Of a stretch of 64,000 nt of DNA, positions 24,331 to 36,013 are shown piece by piece. Positions within the stretch are counted from its first letter, which is position 1. The number at the start of each line of letters is the position of its first letter. The translations under genes were made by a program, and so were the position numbers. The notes beneath the pieces were generated by a model. That model did no database searches, was not told the origin of the DNA, and worked only from the letters and a program-made list of their open reading frames with translations. Source of the stretch: Ashinkailepas kermadecensis (lineage: Eukaryota > Arthropoda > Thecostraca > Neolepadidae). The stretch lies in NCBI GenBank assembly GCA_034440615.1, contig JAOTOM010004016.1, positions 124,001-188,000 on the forward strand, written 5' to 3'.

Positions 24331-25170
24331 CGGTATCCGGTCTCCTGTTGCGGCTGCATGCCCCACTGAGATCTCCTGCTACGGCTAAGCGTCCCAATCC
24401 GGTCTCCCGTTAGTCCTGCAGTTGTGGGGACACGTATCGCTCCGGTCTCCTGCTGTGGCTACATTTCCTACTGAGGTCTCTTACTGAGGCTGCATTCCCC
24501 ACTGAGATGTCCTACTACGGTCAAGCGTCCCAATCCGGTTCCCTACTATGGCTGCACGCCCCGCCCGGTCTTGATATCCTACGACGGCTTTTCATCTAAT
24601 TCCGGTCTCCTGTTTTCGGAACATGTTCCGCTCCGATCTCCTGTTGCGGGGACATGTCCCATCCCGTCTTCTGTTGTGGAGATATTCCTCGCTCCTTTCT
24701 CTTGTTGTAGGTACATGTTCCGTTTCGATGATCTGTTGTGGAGGCACGCCCCACTCCCATCTCCTGTTATGGGGGCACGACCCGCTCCGATCTCCTGTTG
24801 TGGGGCACCACCCACTCCGAGCTCCTATTGTGGGGACACCCCACTCCAATTTCCTGTTGTGGGGACACGCCGCACTCCGAGCTCCTGTTGTGGTGACACG
24901 CCCCACTCCGATCCCCTGTTGTGGGGACACGCCCCACTCCGAGCTCCTGTTGTGGGGACACGCCCCGATCCGATCTCCTGTTGTAGGGACCCGACCCGCT
25001 CCGGTCTCCTGTTGTACGGACATGTTCAGCTCGGGTTTCCTACTGCGGTGACACTCCCGGCTTCGATCTCCCGTTGTGACAACATGTCCCGCTCCTGTCT
25101 CCTGTTACGGGTACACGCTCCGCTCTCCTGTTGTGAAGATACATTCCACTCCAATGCTTCGGCAGCATGC
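24331..25170. repeat. 31-bp degenerate minisatellite
   Basis: The unit is approximately CTCCTGTTGTGGGGACACGC plus CCCACTCCGAG, with a 31-bp period measured at 24,901 and 24,932. The left half is degenerate and the centre (24,740-25,000) most regular. A 252-codon plus-strand frame and several minus-strand frames run across it without protein motifs. Confidence 0.85.
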
Positions 25171-25640
25171 ACTACTCTTGCCTCTTGCTGCAGTGAAGCG
25201 CCAGTATCGACAATGCAAGCAATGTGTAGCCTCCTAACCGCCCTAATCCAGACATTGACTGCACTGTTGTACGCACCCTCAGGGGGGAGACTGATGCCAT
25301 CTCAACAGGATTTTAGACGCGAGCTTTGAGGCCGATTTCTTGCGGCACCTGACCGCTGGCGCAGCTGTCGCTGCAGCAGCCGGGCACGGCCTATCTCGAA
25401 AGCAAGCACGCTTCATACGTGACCACTTATAAAGCCAGTTTTCAAATAACCCGAGCCGGCGCGCTCTGATTCGTGGGGCCGGGGAGTATGTGAGTGCCCT
25501 GCAGTACTTGACTACTAACTAATGCAGGATGAGTCAATTCAAAATTGTTCCTGTCCTGCCGCGCTCAGCGATAGATGATCTCGTTGCTGTCGACCATGGC
25601 ACCACGGACTCTGGCTGATAAAACGCATGGGTCGCTTGGA
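25171..25640. other. Unrecognised spacer
   Basis: No gene or element is recognised between the 31-bp minisatellite and the purine hexamer repeat. Confidence 0.35.
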
Positions 25641-26085
25641 GTCATGGCGGACAGGGCAGAGACGGAGACATGACGAATACAAGATATAGAGACAGAGGCA
25701 GAGACGAGAGTTGGAGACAGATGCAAGCACGAGAGACAGAGATAGAGACAGAGACAGAGACGTTCAGTGGGTAGATACAGATATATACATAGCCATAAAT
25801 ACAGAGACGAGAGATGCAGGTGCAGAAACAGAGACCACGGATAGAGATAGAGATAGAGACCGAGACCGAGATAGAGACAGAGACAAACAGGGGAAGGGAC
25901 AGATACAGACATAGACATAGGCAGAGACAAAGGCAGATATGGAGATAGACGGAGACGAGAGACAGAGACAGATACAGAGACACAGATGGAGACGAGGAAT
26001 ATAGACAGAAACAGAAACAAGCAGAGGGAGAGACAGAGACGGAGATGGAGACGAAGACTGTGACAAAGACGGAGGCAGAAGCAAG
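25641..26085. repeat. Purine-rich hexamer repeat (GAGACA/GAGATA)n
   Basis: An imperfect array of GAGACA, GAGATA and related hexamers, purine-rich on the plus strand, ends just before the CR1-like element. Open frames are repeat by-products. Confidence 0.85.
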
Positions 26086-26109
26086 ATAGAACAGGGCGTT
26101 GTCTGATTG

Positions 26110-28305
26110 TTAATCAGTGTTTACAGTTGAGGATGTGACTAATCTGCCAACCGTGAACCACAGTTCAGTGGCAGGTGATCAGATACACGATGTCGATTTC
26201 ATTGATAGTGAAATTGTTTTCAATTATATCAGAAAAATAAAGCCAAACAAGGCAGCAGGACCTGATGGAATTTATGCTAGGGTATTGCGGGAAGCTGAAA
26301 AGGAAGTGGCAATTCCATTTAGTATAATATTTTGTAGATCAGTTTCACAAAATGAAATTCCAACAGATTGGAAAAGGGCAAATGTAGTTCCTATTTTCAA
26401 GAAAGGAGAAAGAGGGAAAGTTGAAAACTATAGGCCAGTAAGCCTCACATCCCTAGTCTGCAAGGTACTCGAATCAATTATCAAGGATAGAATAGTTAGT
26501 TTTCTGGAATGAAACAGATTGATTCAAGATACTCAACATGGGTTTAGAAAAGGGCGATCGTGTCTCACAAATCTCTTGGACTTTTTGAATTTTGCTACAG
26601 AACAATTTGATCAGGGAAATCAGGTTGATGTAGCATATCTTGACTTTAGTAAGACCTTTGACAAGGTACCCCATAAACGGTTAATGATGCAGCTTCAGGT
26701 CCATGGTATTGCAGGTAGCATCCTAAAATGGATAGAGTTGTGGCTTTCAGATAGACAGCAGAGAGTGATGCTAAAGGGTACAAAGTCATCATGGCAAAAT
26801 TGTCTTAGTGGAATCCCCCAGGGGTCGGTACTGGGGCCACTATTGTTCATTATATATGTGAATAGCATTGAATGTGGCCTAAGCAGTAAGGTTTTGAAAT
26901 TTGCGGATGATTTGAAGATCTTTAGGGCAATAACAGGGCACAATGAGCAGGTTTTGCTGCAGAAAGACTTAGACGAGCTAGTGAAGTGGACCGAAAAATG
27001 GCAAATGAAGTTTAATTTTGATAAGTGCAAAGTCATGCATGTAGGTAGGCAGCATATGAAGGCTCCATACTTGATGGGTGGCCAAGTACTATCTGTGACT
27101 CAGCAGGAGAAGGACTTAGGTGTTATTTTGAACACAAAATTGGGGGCATCAGAACAGACCAAAGAAGCCAGGAAGAAGGCACTAAGAATGCTTGGGGCAA
27201 TACAGAGGAATGTGTCATACAAAAGCGAGGAGGTCATCAGGAAGCTTTACTGTGCATATGTCAGGCCACATTTGGCATACTGTGTCCAAGCTTGGTCCCC
27301 TAGTTATGAGAAAGATTGTTGGCTTTTAGAGAGAGTACAAAAGAGGGCAACAAAAATGGTTAATGGTATAGGCAACCTGGCATATGAGGAACGATTGAGA
27401 AATTGAATATGTTTTCACTTAGATATAGAAGGCTGAGAGGAGATCTCATCGAGGTTTTTAAATTTGTTCATGGTCAGGAACAGGGATATCTCAGGGAAAT
27501 GTTTGAATTTAACAGAAATGATGCAATTAGAGGTCATCAATTCAAAATTAAAGTTAATCACAGCAGGACAAGGTTAAGACAGTCTTTCTTCACCAACAGG
27601 ACAGTAGAACACTGGAACCAGCTGCCAGGAACCATTGTCAGTAGCAACACACTGAACATCTTTAAAAACGGCATCGACAATCATTATAAGAATAGGGGGC
27701 TTGTTTTTCTGTATTCCAGGGAGGGTTGATCGACAGGGAGGAGATGGGAGTTGGGAGGAGTTTGTAGTTGTTGAGTGTGTTATGCAATAGCAAGTGAGTC
27801 TCTTATTAAGTCTAAACGCTTTATAACTTTATATAGGGTGTATCTAGCAGGGGATTCAGCACCTTCCTTCGGGATGTGATACTGATGAGATTGTCCATGG
27901 TAGCACAATGGGTATGATGGGAGGAATTTGTAATTGTTGAGTGTATTATGCAATAGCAAGTGAGTCTCTTATTAAGTCTGAACGCTTTATGAATTTGTGT
28001 GGGGTGTGCCTAGCAGTGGATTCGGCACCTTCCTTCGGGATGTGATGCTGATGAGATTGTCTATGGTGGCACGATGGGTATGATGGGAGGAGCTTGTGAT
28101 TGTTGAGGGTGTTATGCGGTAGCAAGTGAGTGGCGCTAGATAGACTGGGGTAAGGGTAAGATAGCTTCCTAAGAACTTGGGATAAGGGATTGATTGGGGT
28201 GAGAGTATGTACATTTCTAGTCCCTTTTCTAGATAGGCTTAACCCAGATGGGCCCCTGTGGCTCTTATTAAGCCTGAATACTTTATGACTCTTATGACTT
28301 TATGA
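26110..28305 (+). mobile_element. CR1-like LINE, 5'-truncated, with tandem 3' UTR
   Basis: The element starts inside its second ORF just after the purine repeat, so the endonuclease and ORF1 are missing. After the ORF (stop at 27,727-27,729), the 3' UTR has a 166-bp unit starting at 27,753, 27,919 and 28,085. The element ends with CCTGTGGCTCTTATTAAGCC and a TTATGACT tail. Two other fragments of the same family lie at 18,480-18,556 (+) and 56,246-56,440 (-). Confidence 0.88.
26117..27729 (+). pseudogene. CR1-clade reverse transcriptase ORF2, C-terminal part, one stop and one frameshift
   Basis: The product would reverse-transcribe LINE RNA at the nicked chromosomal target. Visible RT blocks are NKAAGPDGI, a NYRPVSLTS block, QHGFRKGRSC, YLDFSKTFDKVPH, GIPQGSVLGPLLF and the catalytic FADDLK. 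They are followed by the thumb segment RPHLAYCVQAWSP and the CR1-type C-terminal block with ATKMVNG, RRLRGDLIEVFK and VEHWNQLPG. The frame is broken by an in-frame TGA at 26,510-26,512 and by loss of one base at about 27,400, after which the frame continues to 27,729. With only two lesions in 1.6 kb the copy looks fairly young. Clade assignment rests on the C-terminal RRLRGDLIEV and EHWNQLP blocks. Confidence 0.9.
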
Positions 28306-28868
28306 TTGAATTGTGTTTATTTTGAATTATCCGTGCACGAGGTGTTGGGCGAGCTGGGTAATACGCCATCGATCGCAACAGAACTTCTCAGCCCGGTGCG
28401 TCGATACACTTTACCTTGCAGGAGAGCCGGTTGGCAGCTGCCTCCATCACTGCCCACTACACAGGTCACACTCAATCGCATATGCCAATGAGTTGGAGTG
28501 GTAGCTCGTTCGATGCGTCGCTATACGCTTGGAAACACTTGAAGGCTCAGGCTAATTTACGTGTTGCTAATTCTTCGGCTTTGGTGACTGTGAAACTTGG
28601 ATTCACTTCACGCAGACCACATCTACTATAGCCAGAATATTACTACACCACGAGATTCTGATGCGGCACTGCTACCCCAGGGGAGATCTTACTGAGGCGG
28701 CATAAATGCCAAGATCCGAAGCAGGGTGGTATTAAGAGGATCTGAGTAGAGGAGACGCTGGTAATACACCAGGGTTCTAAAGATAGATGATTCTTGAAAA
28801 ACACTGTCACCGTGGCCTGAAAAGTTCCAGCGAAGGCGAACAGTCTCGCAGTGTGTGCGTGCGCGCGC

Positions 28869-28925
<57 letters not shown>

Positions 28926-30126
28926 TGTGCGTATACAGTTGTGAACGTGCCCCTGTTCTATCGGATGTGCTTACGTGTGGTGGACAAAATTAGCGCCTAT
29001 GACCTTTCGCCCTATTTGTGCCAGACCAAACAGCACGGACTAATTTCGGTTTCATTTATTCTGGCCGCCGTGGTCGCACCACGACAAATGTCTGTAAATA
29101 TTGGCGTTGTGCTATTTGGGATGTCCCCGGGGCGGCGTGTGGAGGCGCATTACTGGTCCGATGACATGCCGAATGTAGGTTGGCAGCCGGTGTGGCCTGA
29201 TGTGCCGCGTGACGTCACCGAATGACGTCACCGACCGAGCATGCAATGCCAGCGGCGTCATGATCACGTTTCGTTGGGCTCGTGATGGGCGTGGCTTCAC
29301 TCCAATTACGCCTGAGGCTCGTGTGTCGGCATGTCACGTTGGCCGGCCAATTCCAGTTTATAGATCGTCTTTTTCAGAACATAGACGATATTTCTGCAAT
29401 GGATTATGATAATAGCAGTTCCGGAAGTCTATAAATAGTCAAGTGGAGCTTCGCATTTCACAGACCCGCGCAATTTCTCGTACCGTCATTTTGCAGTTAG
29501 TTCGTAAATGCTTCAATCGTATTCAGAAGCGTTATTTTTCCGCCAGTCTAAAATATACTTGATCCGGATGTGTCACGATGTGCCTATGTTTCATGGCTGT
29601 TGTATTTAGGTCCGTGATAAGTAAAGCGTATTACATGAACCTGTGGAGTCTGCTGCCGACCCCCCGCTACCGCTCGGCCTGACGGCGCCTGTCTGCCTGC
29701 CGGCCTGTCTGCCCGCCGGCCCGTTTGCCCGTCGGCCGGTCACGTGATAAGTCATTGAATGTGTACAAGGTCGCAGGGTGCCGGTCCGGCCGCGGGGTCA
29801 GGCCTCTAGTTGCCGTCGGTCTGGCATTGTTGTTCACCTAAAGCATGTATTGGGAGCATTGTAGTTAAGTTGATTAAGAGCTATGGATGTTATGTTAGGA
29901 TTGATATATTATACGGGTGCTATGTTTAATTGTTGAGAATTGTTGTATGTTTAATTGTTTAACTGTTGCGAGAATGTGTGTACACATGTTTGTCTTACCT
30001 GTTGTGTCCTGGTATGCCTATGTGTGTCATGTCTCGACCTCGGAATGCCTTGGCTAGTCTCTGACGTTGTGCGAGTCAAATTGAGTCCTATGGAGACTTG
30101 CATTCGATGATAGTGTGTCCTAGTAT
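28306..30126. other. Spacer with (GC)n(GT)n at 28,852-28,925
   Basis: A GTGTGTGCGTGCGCGC run passing into (GT)n spans about 28,852-28,925 and could form Z-DNA. A short CTGCCTGCCGGCC-type repeat occurs near 29,690-29,740. No gene is recognised; the right part may be the 5' UTR of the next LINE. Confidence 0.45.
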
Positions 30127-30539
30127 ATGGAGTATGACAGTAGTAATAACCTGGTGTCACTTGCCACTGCCACGAACACTAATGTGCCTGTGTTTCGCCG
30201 CCGCTCAACGGAGCATGGTGTCGCGTCCCCGTCGGCGCCCTCAGCTGCAAACACCTTACTTGAGGCTGCGAGTCACTTGCGAGACCGGCCGTGTCGTCCT
30301 GTCAGAACCGCACATCTCGCTTGGGAACTGATCTTAGTCTTACGCACCCAACGGCTGGTAATCGTCTTGCTATCCTATACTTGCCTACCACCTCACCGGC
30401 TTCCACAAGGACCGTGCCTAACTGCAGTCTTCTACATTCACTTCAAACTTTTCACACCACTTTCACGGACTAGGTAGTACTAAATAGGAATACAAAAACA
30501 ATAGTAAAAAATAAAGGGGCACCTATGTTACCACGGGAA

Positions 30540-31550
30540 TGGAATATTTGTCACGTAAATATTAACAGTATTACTGCAGGAAATAAGCAAGATTAACTGC
30601 AATAATTGGTTGAAAATAACCGTATTATGATCCTAGGATTAACGGAAACTAAGCTAGATGAAACAATCAATCCATCTGTGTACAAGCTTAACGGATATCA
30701 TGTATTATTACGCCATAGGAATAGAAAAGGTGTTGCATTATATACGGATGCATCCCTGTCGATGAAAAGGCTCAGTGAATTAGAAATAGAGGGTGAGGAA
30801 TGGATTTGGGCCAAAGTTAAAATTCAGGAATCCACTCTGCTCATATGTTGCCTTTACTTGCCTCCGAATCTTCATTCCGAACGGCTACAACTATTTATCG
30901 ATCGCTTCACCGAAAGTATCAGCTTAGCACATGCTCACTCACCGACGTCAACACTCATATTAGGCGACTTCAATGCAGGGAATATCTATCTAGATCCGTT
31001 GCTGTACACACACAGTGGCATAACACACTTCGACCACAAACTTCGAGACACCGCTAACATGCTAAGCCTTACTCAACTTATTGATAAGCCAACACGACTA
31101 GCCGAAAATTGCCAAAACTTACGTGATCTTATATTTACTACTAACAATGATATCGTTCTTGGGAGCCAAATCGTGTCCCCCTTCTCACACTTGGATCACT
31201 TTCCCATCATGGTATCACTTAGTATCTTTCCTCCACAGCCAAGCCGCGGCGTTTACAAAATCATATGGGATTACACAAGACTAGACCCAGAACGACTAAC
31301 TACACTGTGACAAAACACGAATTGGGATCAATTATTGGACAATGACTTGGACACTGCAACTGACCGGTATATATCTGCCATTCTAACCGCTGCCAAATCA
31401 TGTATTCCCATAAAAACTGTACCACATAGGCCACTTCAAAAACCGTGGTTAACAAGTGAGCTCAAACGTCATATTAGAAAACGAGACAGACTATTCCGGC
31501 ATGCGAGGCAAAGCAACAGCGATAGTGACTGGGACCTCTGGAGATATTAA
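30540..31550 (+). pseudogene. LINE endonuclease domain and linker, broken
   Basis: This part nicks target DNA to prime reverse transcription. Seen motifs are VNINS near the start, LGLTETKLD, a GVALY strand, LICCLYLPP, ILGDFNAG and the C-terminal LDHFP block. All lie in one frame but are broken by two stops near 30,593-30,605, a TGA at 31,308-31,310 and a TAA at 31,548-31,550. Between 31,550 and 31,840 the sequence has several stops and at least one frameshift before the RT begins. Confidence 0.85.
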
Positions 31551-31839
31551 CGGAACACAGTGACTAGCATGAATAGACAATTTAAAAACAAAACATATAC
31601 AACGACAAGTGCAAAAGCTCATAGATCACAAGTATGACCACTACAAATATCATCAAACACTGCATGCCTTAGCGGGACGAACCATAGAAGATACGATACC
31701 ACCGCTGGAAGGACCTGACGGAAATGTACTGACAGACGATTATGACAAAGCTATGCTACTAAATAATTACTTTGCTTCATAAACTATTCGGAACATAACT
31801 GATGCACATCAGGTCCCAGCCCATGATAACTCGACTACA

Positions 31840-32541
31840 GTGCCTACTCTGGAAAGTATTCAAACTGACGAACAAGAAGTTCTAAGAATAATAAATTCCC
31901 TAAGTGCAAATAATTCCACTGGTCCAGATCAAATTCCAGTCAAACTTTTAAAATTATCTGCCATTATGATCTCAGCACCTCTCTCAAGGTTATTCAATAA
32001 ATCACTTGCGGAAGATATTTACCCAAGCAGATTCAAGGAAGCAGACATTAGACCAGTATACAAACACAAAGGGTCACCATCCACTTGCTATCGTCCCATA
32101 AGTATTCTCTCAGCATTGTCAAAAATATTCGAGAAAATCTTCTATAGATATATCTACTGCCATCTTACTCAACATTATATACTTACAGATAAACAGAGTG
32201 GGTATCGTCGCAGCCATAGCGCAGAAAAGCAGCTACTGTACCTGACGCACAACGTGTACAAATCGCTGGACTCTGGACATGACTTTACTGCCATCTATCT
32301 CGATATTTCTCGCTATTTTGATAACATCTGGCACAAAGGGCTCCTGGCACAAAGGGCACAAAGTAAGTACGAATTGATTTTTGCATTTGAAGAAATGCAA
32401 AAATCAATTCGTACTTACTGACTCACTCCATGACTGGTTACAATCATATCTACTAAACAGAAGACAACGAGTACGGATCGGTGATGCTTTTTCAACGACC
32501 GAAATTATAAATGCGGGATGTCCACAAGGTTCTGTTCTAGG
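31840..32541 (+). pseudogene. LINE reverse transcriptase, N-terminal half
   Basis: RT blocks seen are NNSTGPDQIP, FKEADIRPVYKHKG, YRPISILSALSKIFEK, QSGYRRSHSAEKQLL, IYLDISRYFDNIWHKG and, after a frame change at a hairpin (32,362-32,419), LTDSLHDWLQSYLLNRRQRV and CPQGSVLG. The sequence is cut at 32,541, within the PQGSVLGPLL block, by the hAT-like element and resumes at 36,014 in frame. Confidence 0.88.
32362..32419. repeat. Perfect 27-bp inverted repeat inside the LINE RT
   Basis: Left arm 32,362-32,388, four-base loop GAAG, right arm 32,393-32,419, with perfect complementarity. The right arm belongs to normal RT coding sequence (it leads into LTDSLHDW). The left arm is therefore an inverted duplicate that replaced or displaced RT sequence and shifts the frame. 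Confidence 0.9.
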
Positions 32542-33101
32542 CAGACTTGTGTTCGACTCGAGTTGAATCAAGAATCGACTCATGAATCAATCGTTTTTGG
32601 ATGAGTCGAGAGTTGAATCGATTTTTTCCACAAAACATATTCTGAGTCGTGAGTTGAATCACATCTTTCTAAAAAATAAATGAGTAAATCAATGGTCAAT
32701 CATTTGAATCACAATGAGTCATTTGAGTCTTGTGGCTCAAATGCATGTTATGAACAAATAATATGAAGCATGTATCTGTGTGAATATTATGTCATGACAC
32801 AAAGTAGGGAGTAAAAACACAGCATAATTATTTATGCTTAGCAATACAATTGTCAACTTCTAATCTGCTAGTGAGTAAAGAATGAAGGGTACCAGTTCTG
32901 AAGTTATTTACCAAAAACCAATTACAATAACTACAAATAATCATTAATGTTAAGCTTGGTATCCACAATCAGTATCATGCACGAGTCAATCCTAGTAACA
33001 GAAGTACAACACATAAATGGGTTGTAATTGTGAAAAAGAATATGGAACCGACATTGTCCTGCACTGGAATTAGCATCTGCACTGAATACAATTCCGTTGG
33101 C

Positions 33102-33160
33102 TTGTTATTTGTCACCTGCGCGTCTGATATCATATCAGACGCGCGTGTGTCAAATAACAA
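33102..33160. repeat. 29-bp inverted repeat (palindrome) inside the hAT-like element
   Basis: Arms 33,102-33,130 and 33,132-33,160 are complementary at about 26 of 29 positions around a single central base; the core reads GCGCGTCTGATAT with its mirror. It could extrude as a cruciform, or it may be a small inverted-repeat element. Confidence 0.85.
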
Positions 33161-35505
33161 ACAAAGGTACCTTTACTAGAAGGTAGATGGAAGTTGTCTT
33201 TCAAGCCTGCATGACGTCATCCGAAGGTTTTTTAAATATATGGTACCAATTTGTGTAATTTTGTTCATTTGGTATCAATTTGGCCGCAGATTACTTTTTT
33301 CTCCTATATATACGAAGGAAATGTGTACTGGATATAACATATTTTGAACAATTTATATATGTCTTCTGTAATATCCTAAAACTTAGTCGGAATACAAGCA
33401 TGTTCTTTTGTTGTGAACAAATTGCATTGTTCTTGTTATAGCAACACATGTTCAACTTTATTGATGAAAATATCAAGTATTTTGGAATGTGTGGCATTAT
33501 ATAGGTTTAGTTCAGGTGATTTGAGCACGATTGCTCGAAGTCCTGACCTGTGTAATTTAAGCAATGTCTCAAACTTATATATATAGAGGAGAGGTTATCA
33601 TGAGAGAACAAGTGAGTGACGACTATATTGAGGTTGATTCTTTCCATCGACAATTACAGGATTTGTGTAAAAATGGCACACATTTTTTATTGTTTATTGT
33701 TTTGTTTATTGTCCACAATCTCCAACAGCATATTGTGCCCTTTACAGGAGAAGTCATTAGCTTAAAAAAAACGTAAACAGAACAGGTGAACAGTTTTCAG
33801 GTCAAACAGGTAAACGGCTGTCAGAACTGCATCGATGCCCGATGGCTCCGCGGCTCAGATGTGAGCGAGTGACGCAGCACAGTATCTGACCACCTGCGTC
33901 TTAAAAGCATTCAGCGGGTTCGTGAATATGTCCGCACTTGGTGTCATCGCTAAAAATGTGTTCGTTTCTCGTAATAATCTGTTAAATAAGCCACATCTAA
34001 TGGTTTCTACACGTGCGTACGGTACATGAAATAAGACAGGCTGCCTATTTCTCCTGACTGGGACACATAATCCAAAGTTATCAAAATGTTGTTTTTCTGG
34101 TGTTTTTTTTCAGGTGATTTCAACGAATTTGACTCATTCATTTGGAAAATAAAAAATTCCCAAGATATAAGCATCTAATAAATCAGTCGAAGCAAATAAT
34201 TTAACTACGGCTCTTCTCCCTCTATATTGTTCCTGAGACTACTTAACCTGGGAGCAAAAATCCGCTGTAAAACCACCTATGGTAGAGGTAACTTTAGTAA
34301 GAATACCTATTAAACTTCCAGAAATTTAGGACATATCCTTACTAAACACACTTCCCTTCTAAGTAAATATACATACTAAACCTTCGAGGATGTATTGGAC
34401 AGCTGTGCCCAAAGCCTATCGAGTCAATGCTGTGCCCAAGGCGATATATACCTAATATATACCGAATATATACCGAATTAAGGCAGAAACATACGGTTTT
34501 CGATGCAAAGAGTATTAAATCGAGTGCATGAAGTGTTGAACTTCTTCTTTATCACGTCTATGACACACCATGTACGGATGATTATACGCGATGTGCTATA
34601 TTTGTAGAGTAAAGATTTTGATTGTTTATTTCTTTGCCAACTGAAAAGTTATCATTTGCAGGGAAAATGAGTGGTCGCATCGTCATTTTTTACGTTAAAA
34701 TACCATGCATTCAAAATACAAATTCCAAAGAATCAAAATTTACCTTGATCTCCAATTATACCCAAAGTTTTAGCAAAAATAACATATTCAACAGATCAAG
34801 ATGTTTCAATGTTAGAGCATCTTCGTTGGCGTCTAAATAAATACTAATTCCCTTCTTTAATTGGACACAGATGAAGATGCGTAGACATCAAACTGTCTGT
34901 CGAATAAATCATTTTGCAATAACTGTTTTCACATCACATATAGGGCAAGAGGGGGGATATCTGAACACGTTCTGTTTTCTGAACACCTACCTTTGGTCGT
35001 CCCCACATCATGTTCAGTGCATAAATAACAAAAAGATGGCGGTATTCATAAATGATGGATCTGTCGCTACCAAAACATGAAAGTCTGATCACATAATTCT
35101 ATCTATGCTTTGTGTACAGAGGTTGCGAAGTTCACAGGAACCATTGTAGGCTTCGAAGAGCAGTTGGCTTCAGGAAACCATAAGGAAGTGACTTCAAATT
35201 TGTTTTGCAATTACACCAGCATTTTTGTATTGTACCACAACAGCTACAATGAGGTAATCCTGAACAACAACATTTTCATGTTCAGGATACGGCACACCGC
35301 TATAAAATAATCATCTGTTTTAAAGTTGCTCTTTGCAAGTGGTTAGAGGATTTTCATTGAAAGGAACTGTTTGAATATGGATAGCTTGTTCATTTTTGTG
35401 TTCAGTAAACACAGTACAATTACTGGTTCCGCCATACCGAAGCAGCAGTAAAGCTATTTCTTGCATGATGCCTAAAGTGTTCAGGACCCACCCTCTTCCT
35501 CTATG

Positions 35506-35507
<2 letters not shown>

Positions 35508-35577
<70 letters not shown>

Positions 35578-35623
35578 ATTATTATTATTATTATATTATA
35601 TATATTATATATATTATATTTTG

Positions 35624-35659
<36 letters not shown>

Positions 35660-35700
35660 TATTATTATTATTATATTATATCTATTATATATATTATATT

Positions 35701-35766
<66 letters not shown>
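35508..35766. repeat. (TA)n microsatellites with a duplicated ATT-rich spacer
   Basis: Three (TA)n runs (about 35,508-35,573, 35,630-35,656 and 35,706-35,766) are separated by two near-identical spacers of TATTATTATTATTATATTAT type. The spacer-plus-run unit has therefore been duplicated. It lies inside the hAT-like element. Confidence 0.9.
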
Positions 35767-35769
<3 letters not shown>

Positions 35770-36013
35770 TGTGTGGGCAGTGCACACCAAATCATATGGC
35801 TTATGAGTCTGATACCATTGAGTCCGATCTGAATCGATTCAAATTTGTTTGAGTCGTGAGTTGAATCGGATCTCTGTAGCTTTGAGTCTGAATTGAGTCG
35901 AATCAAATAATTTTAACCTGCTGTGAATCATGAGTTGAATCGGATCTCAAGATCTATGAGTCAAATGTGAGCCGATTCAAAAAATTTGAGTCGAGCACAA
36001 GTCTGGTTCTAGG

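Larger units (their letters stand above)
32542..36005. mobile_element. hAT-like non-autonomous DNA transposon, 3,464 bp, inserted in LINE RT
   Basis: Flanked by a perfect 8-bp target duplication GTTCTAGG (32,534-32,541 and 36,006-36,013). The left end reads CAGACTTGTGTTCGACTC; the reverse complement of the right end reads CAGACTTGTGCTCGACTC, so the TIR is about 18 bp with one mismatch. Eight-base duplications and a CAG start indicate the hAT superfamily. Subterminal regions carry many copies of GAGTYGAATCGRAT-type motifs in both orientations, a usual transposase-binding arrangement. No transposase domain was recognised in any frame. Removing the element and one duplication leaves the host RT frame continuous. 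Confidence 0.92.

Noticed and set aside
24571..25329. 252-codon plus-strand frame with repeated Cys-Gly motifs
   Set aside because: Repeat translation of the 31-bp minisatellite; competing frames exist on the other strand.
35100..35310. Small frames inside the hAT-like element as transposase remnants
   Set aside because: No BED finger, RNase H-like triad or dimerisation motif is visible in any of them.
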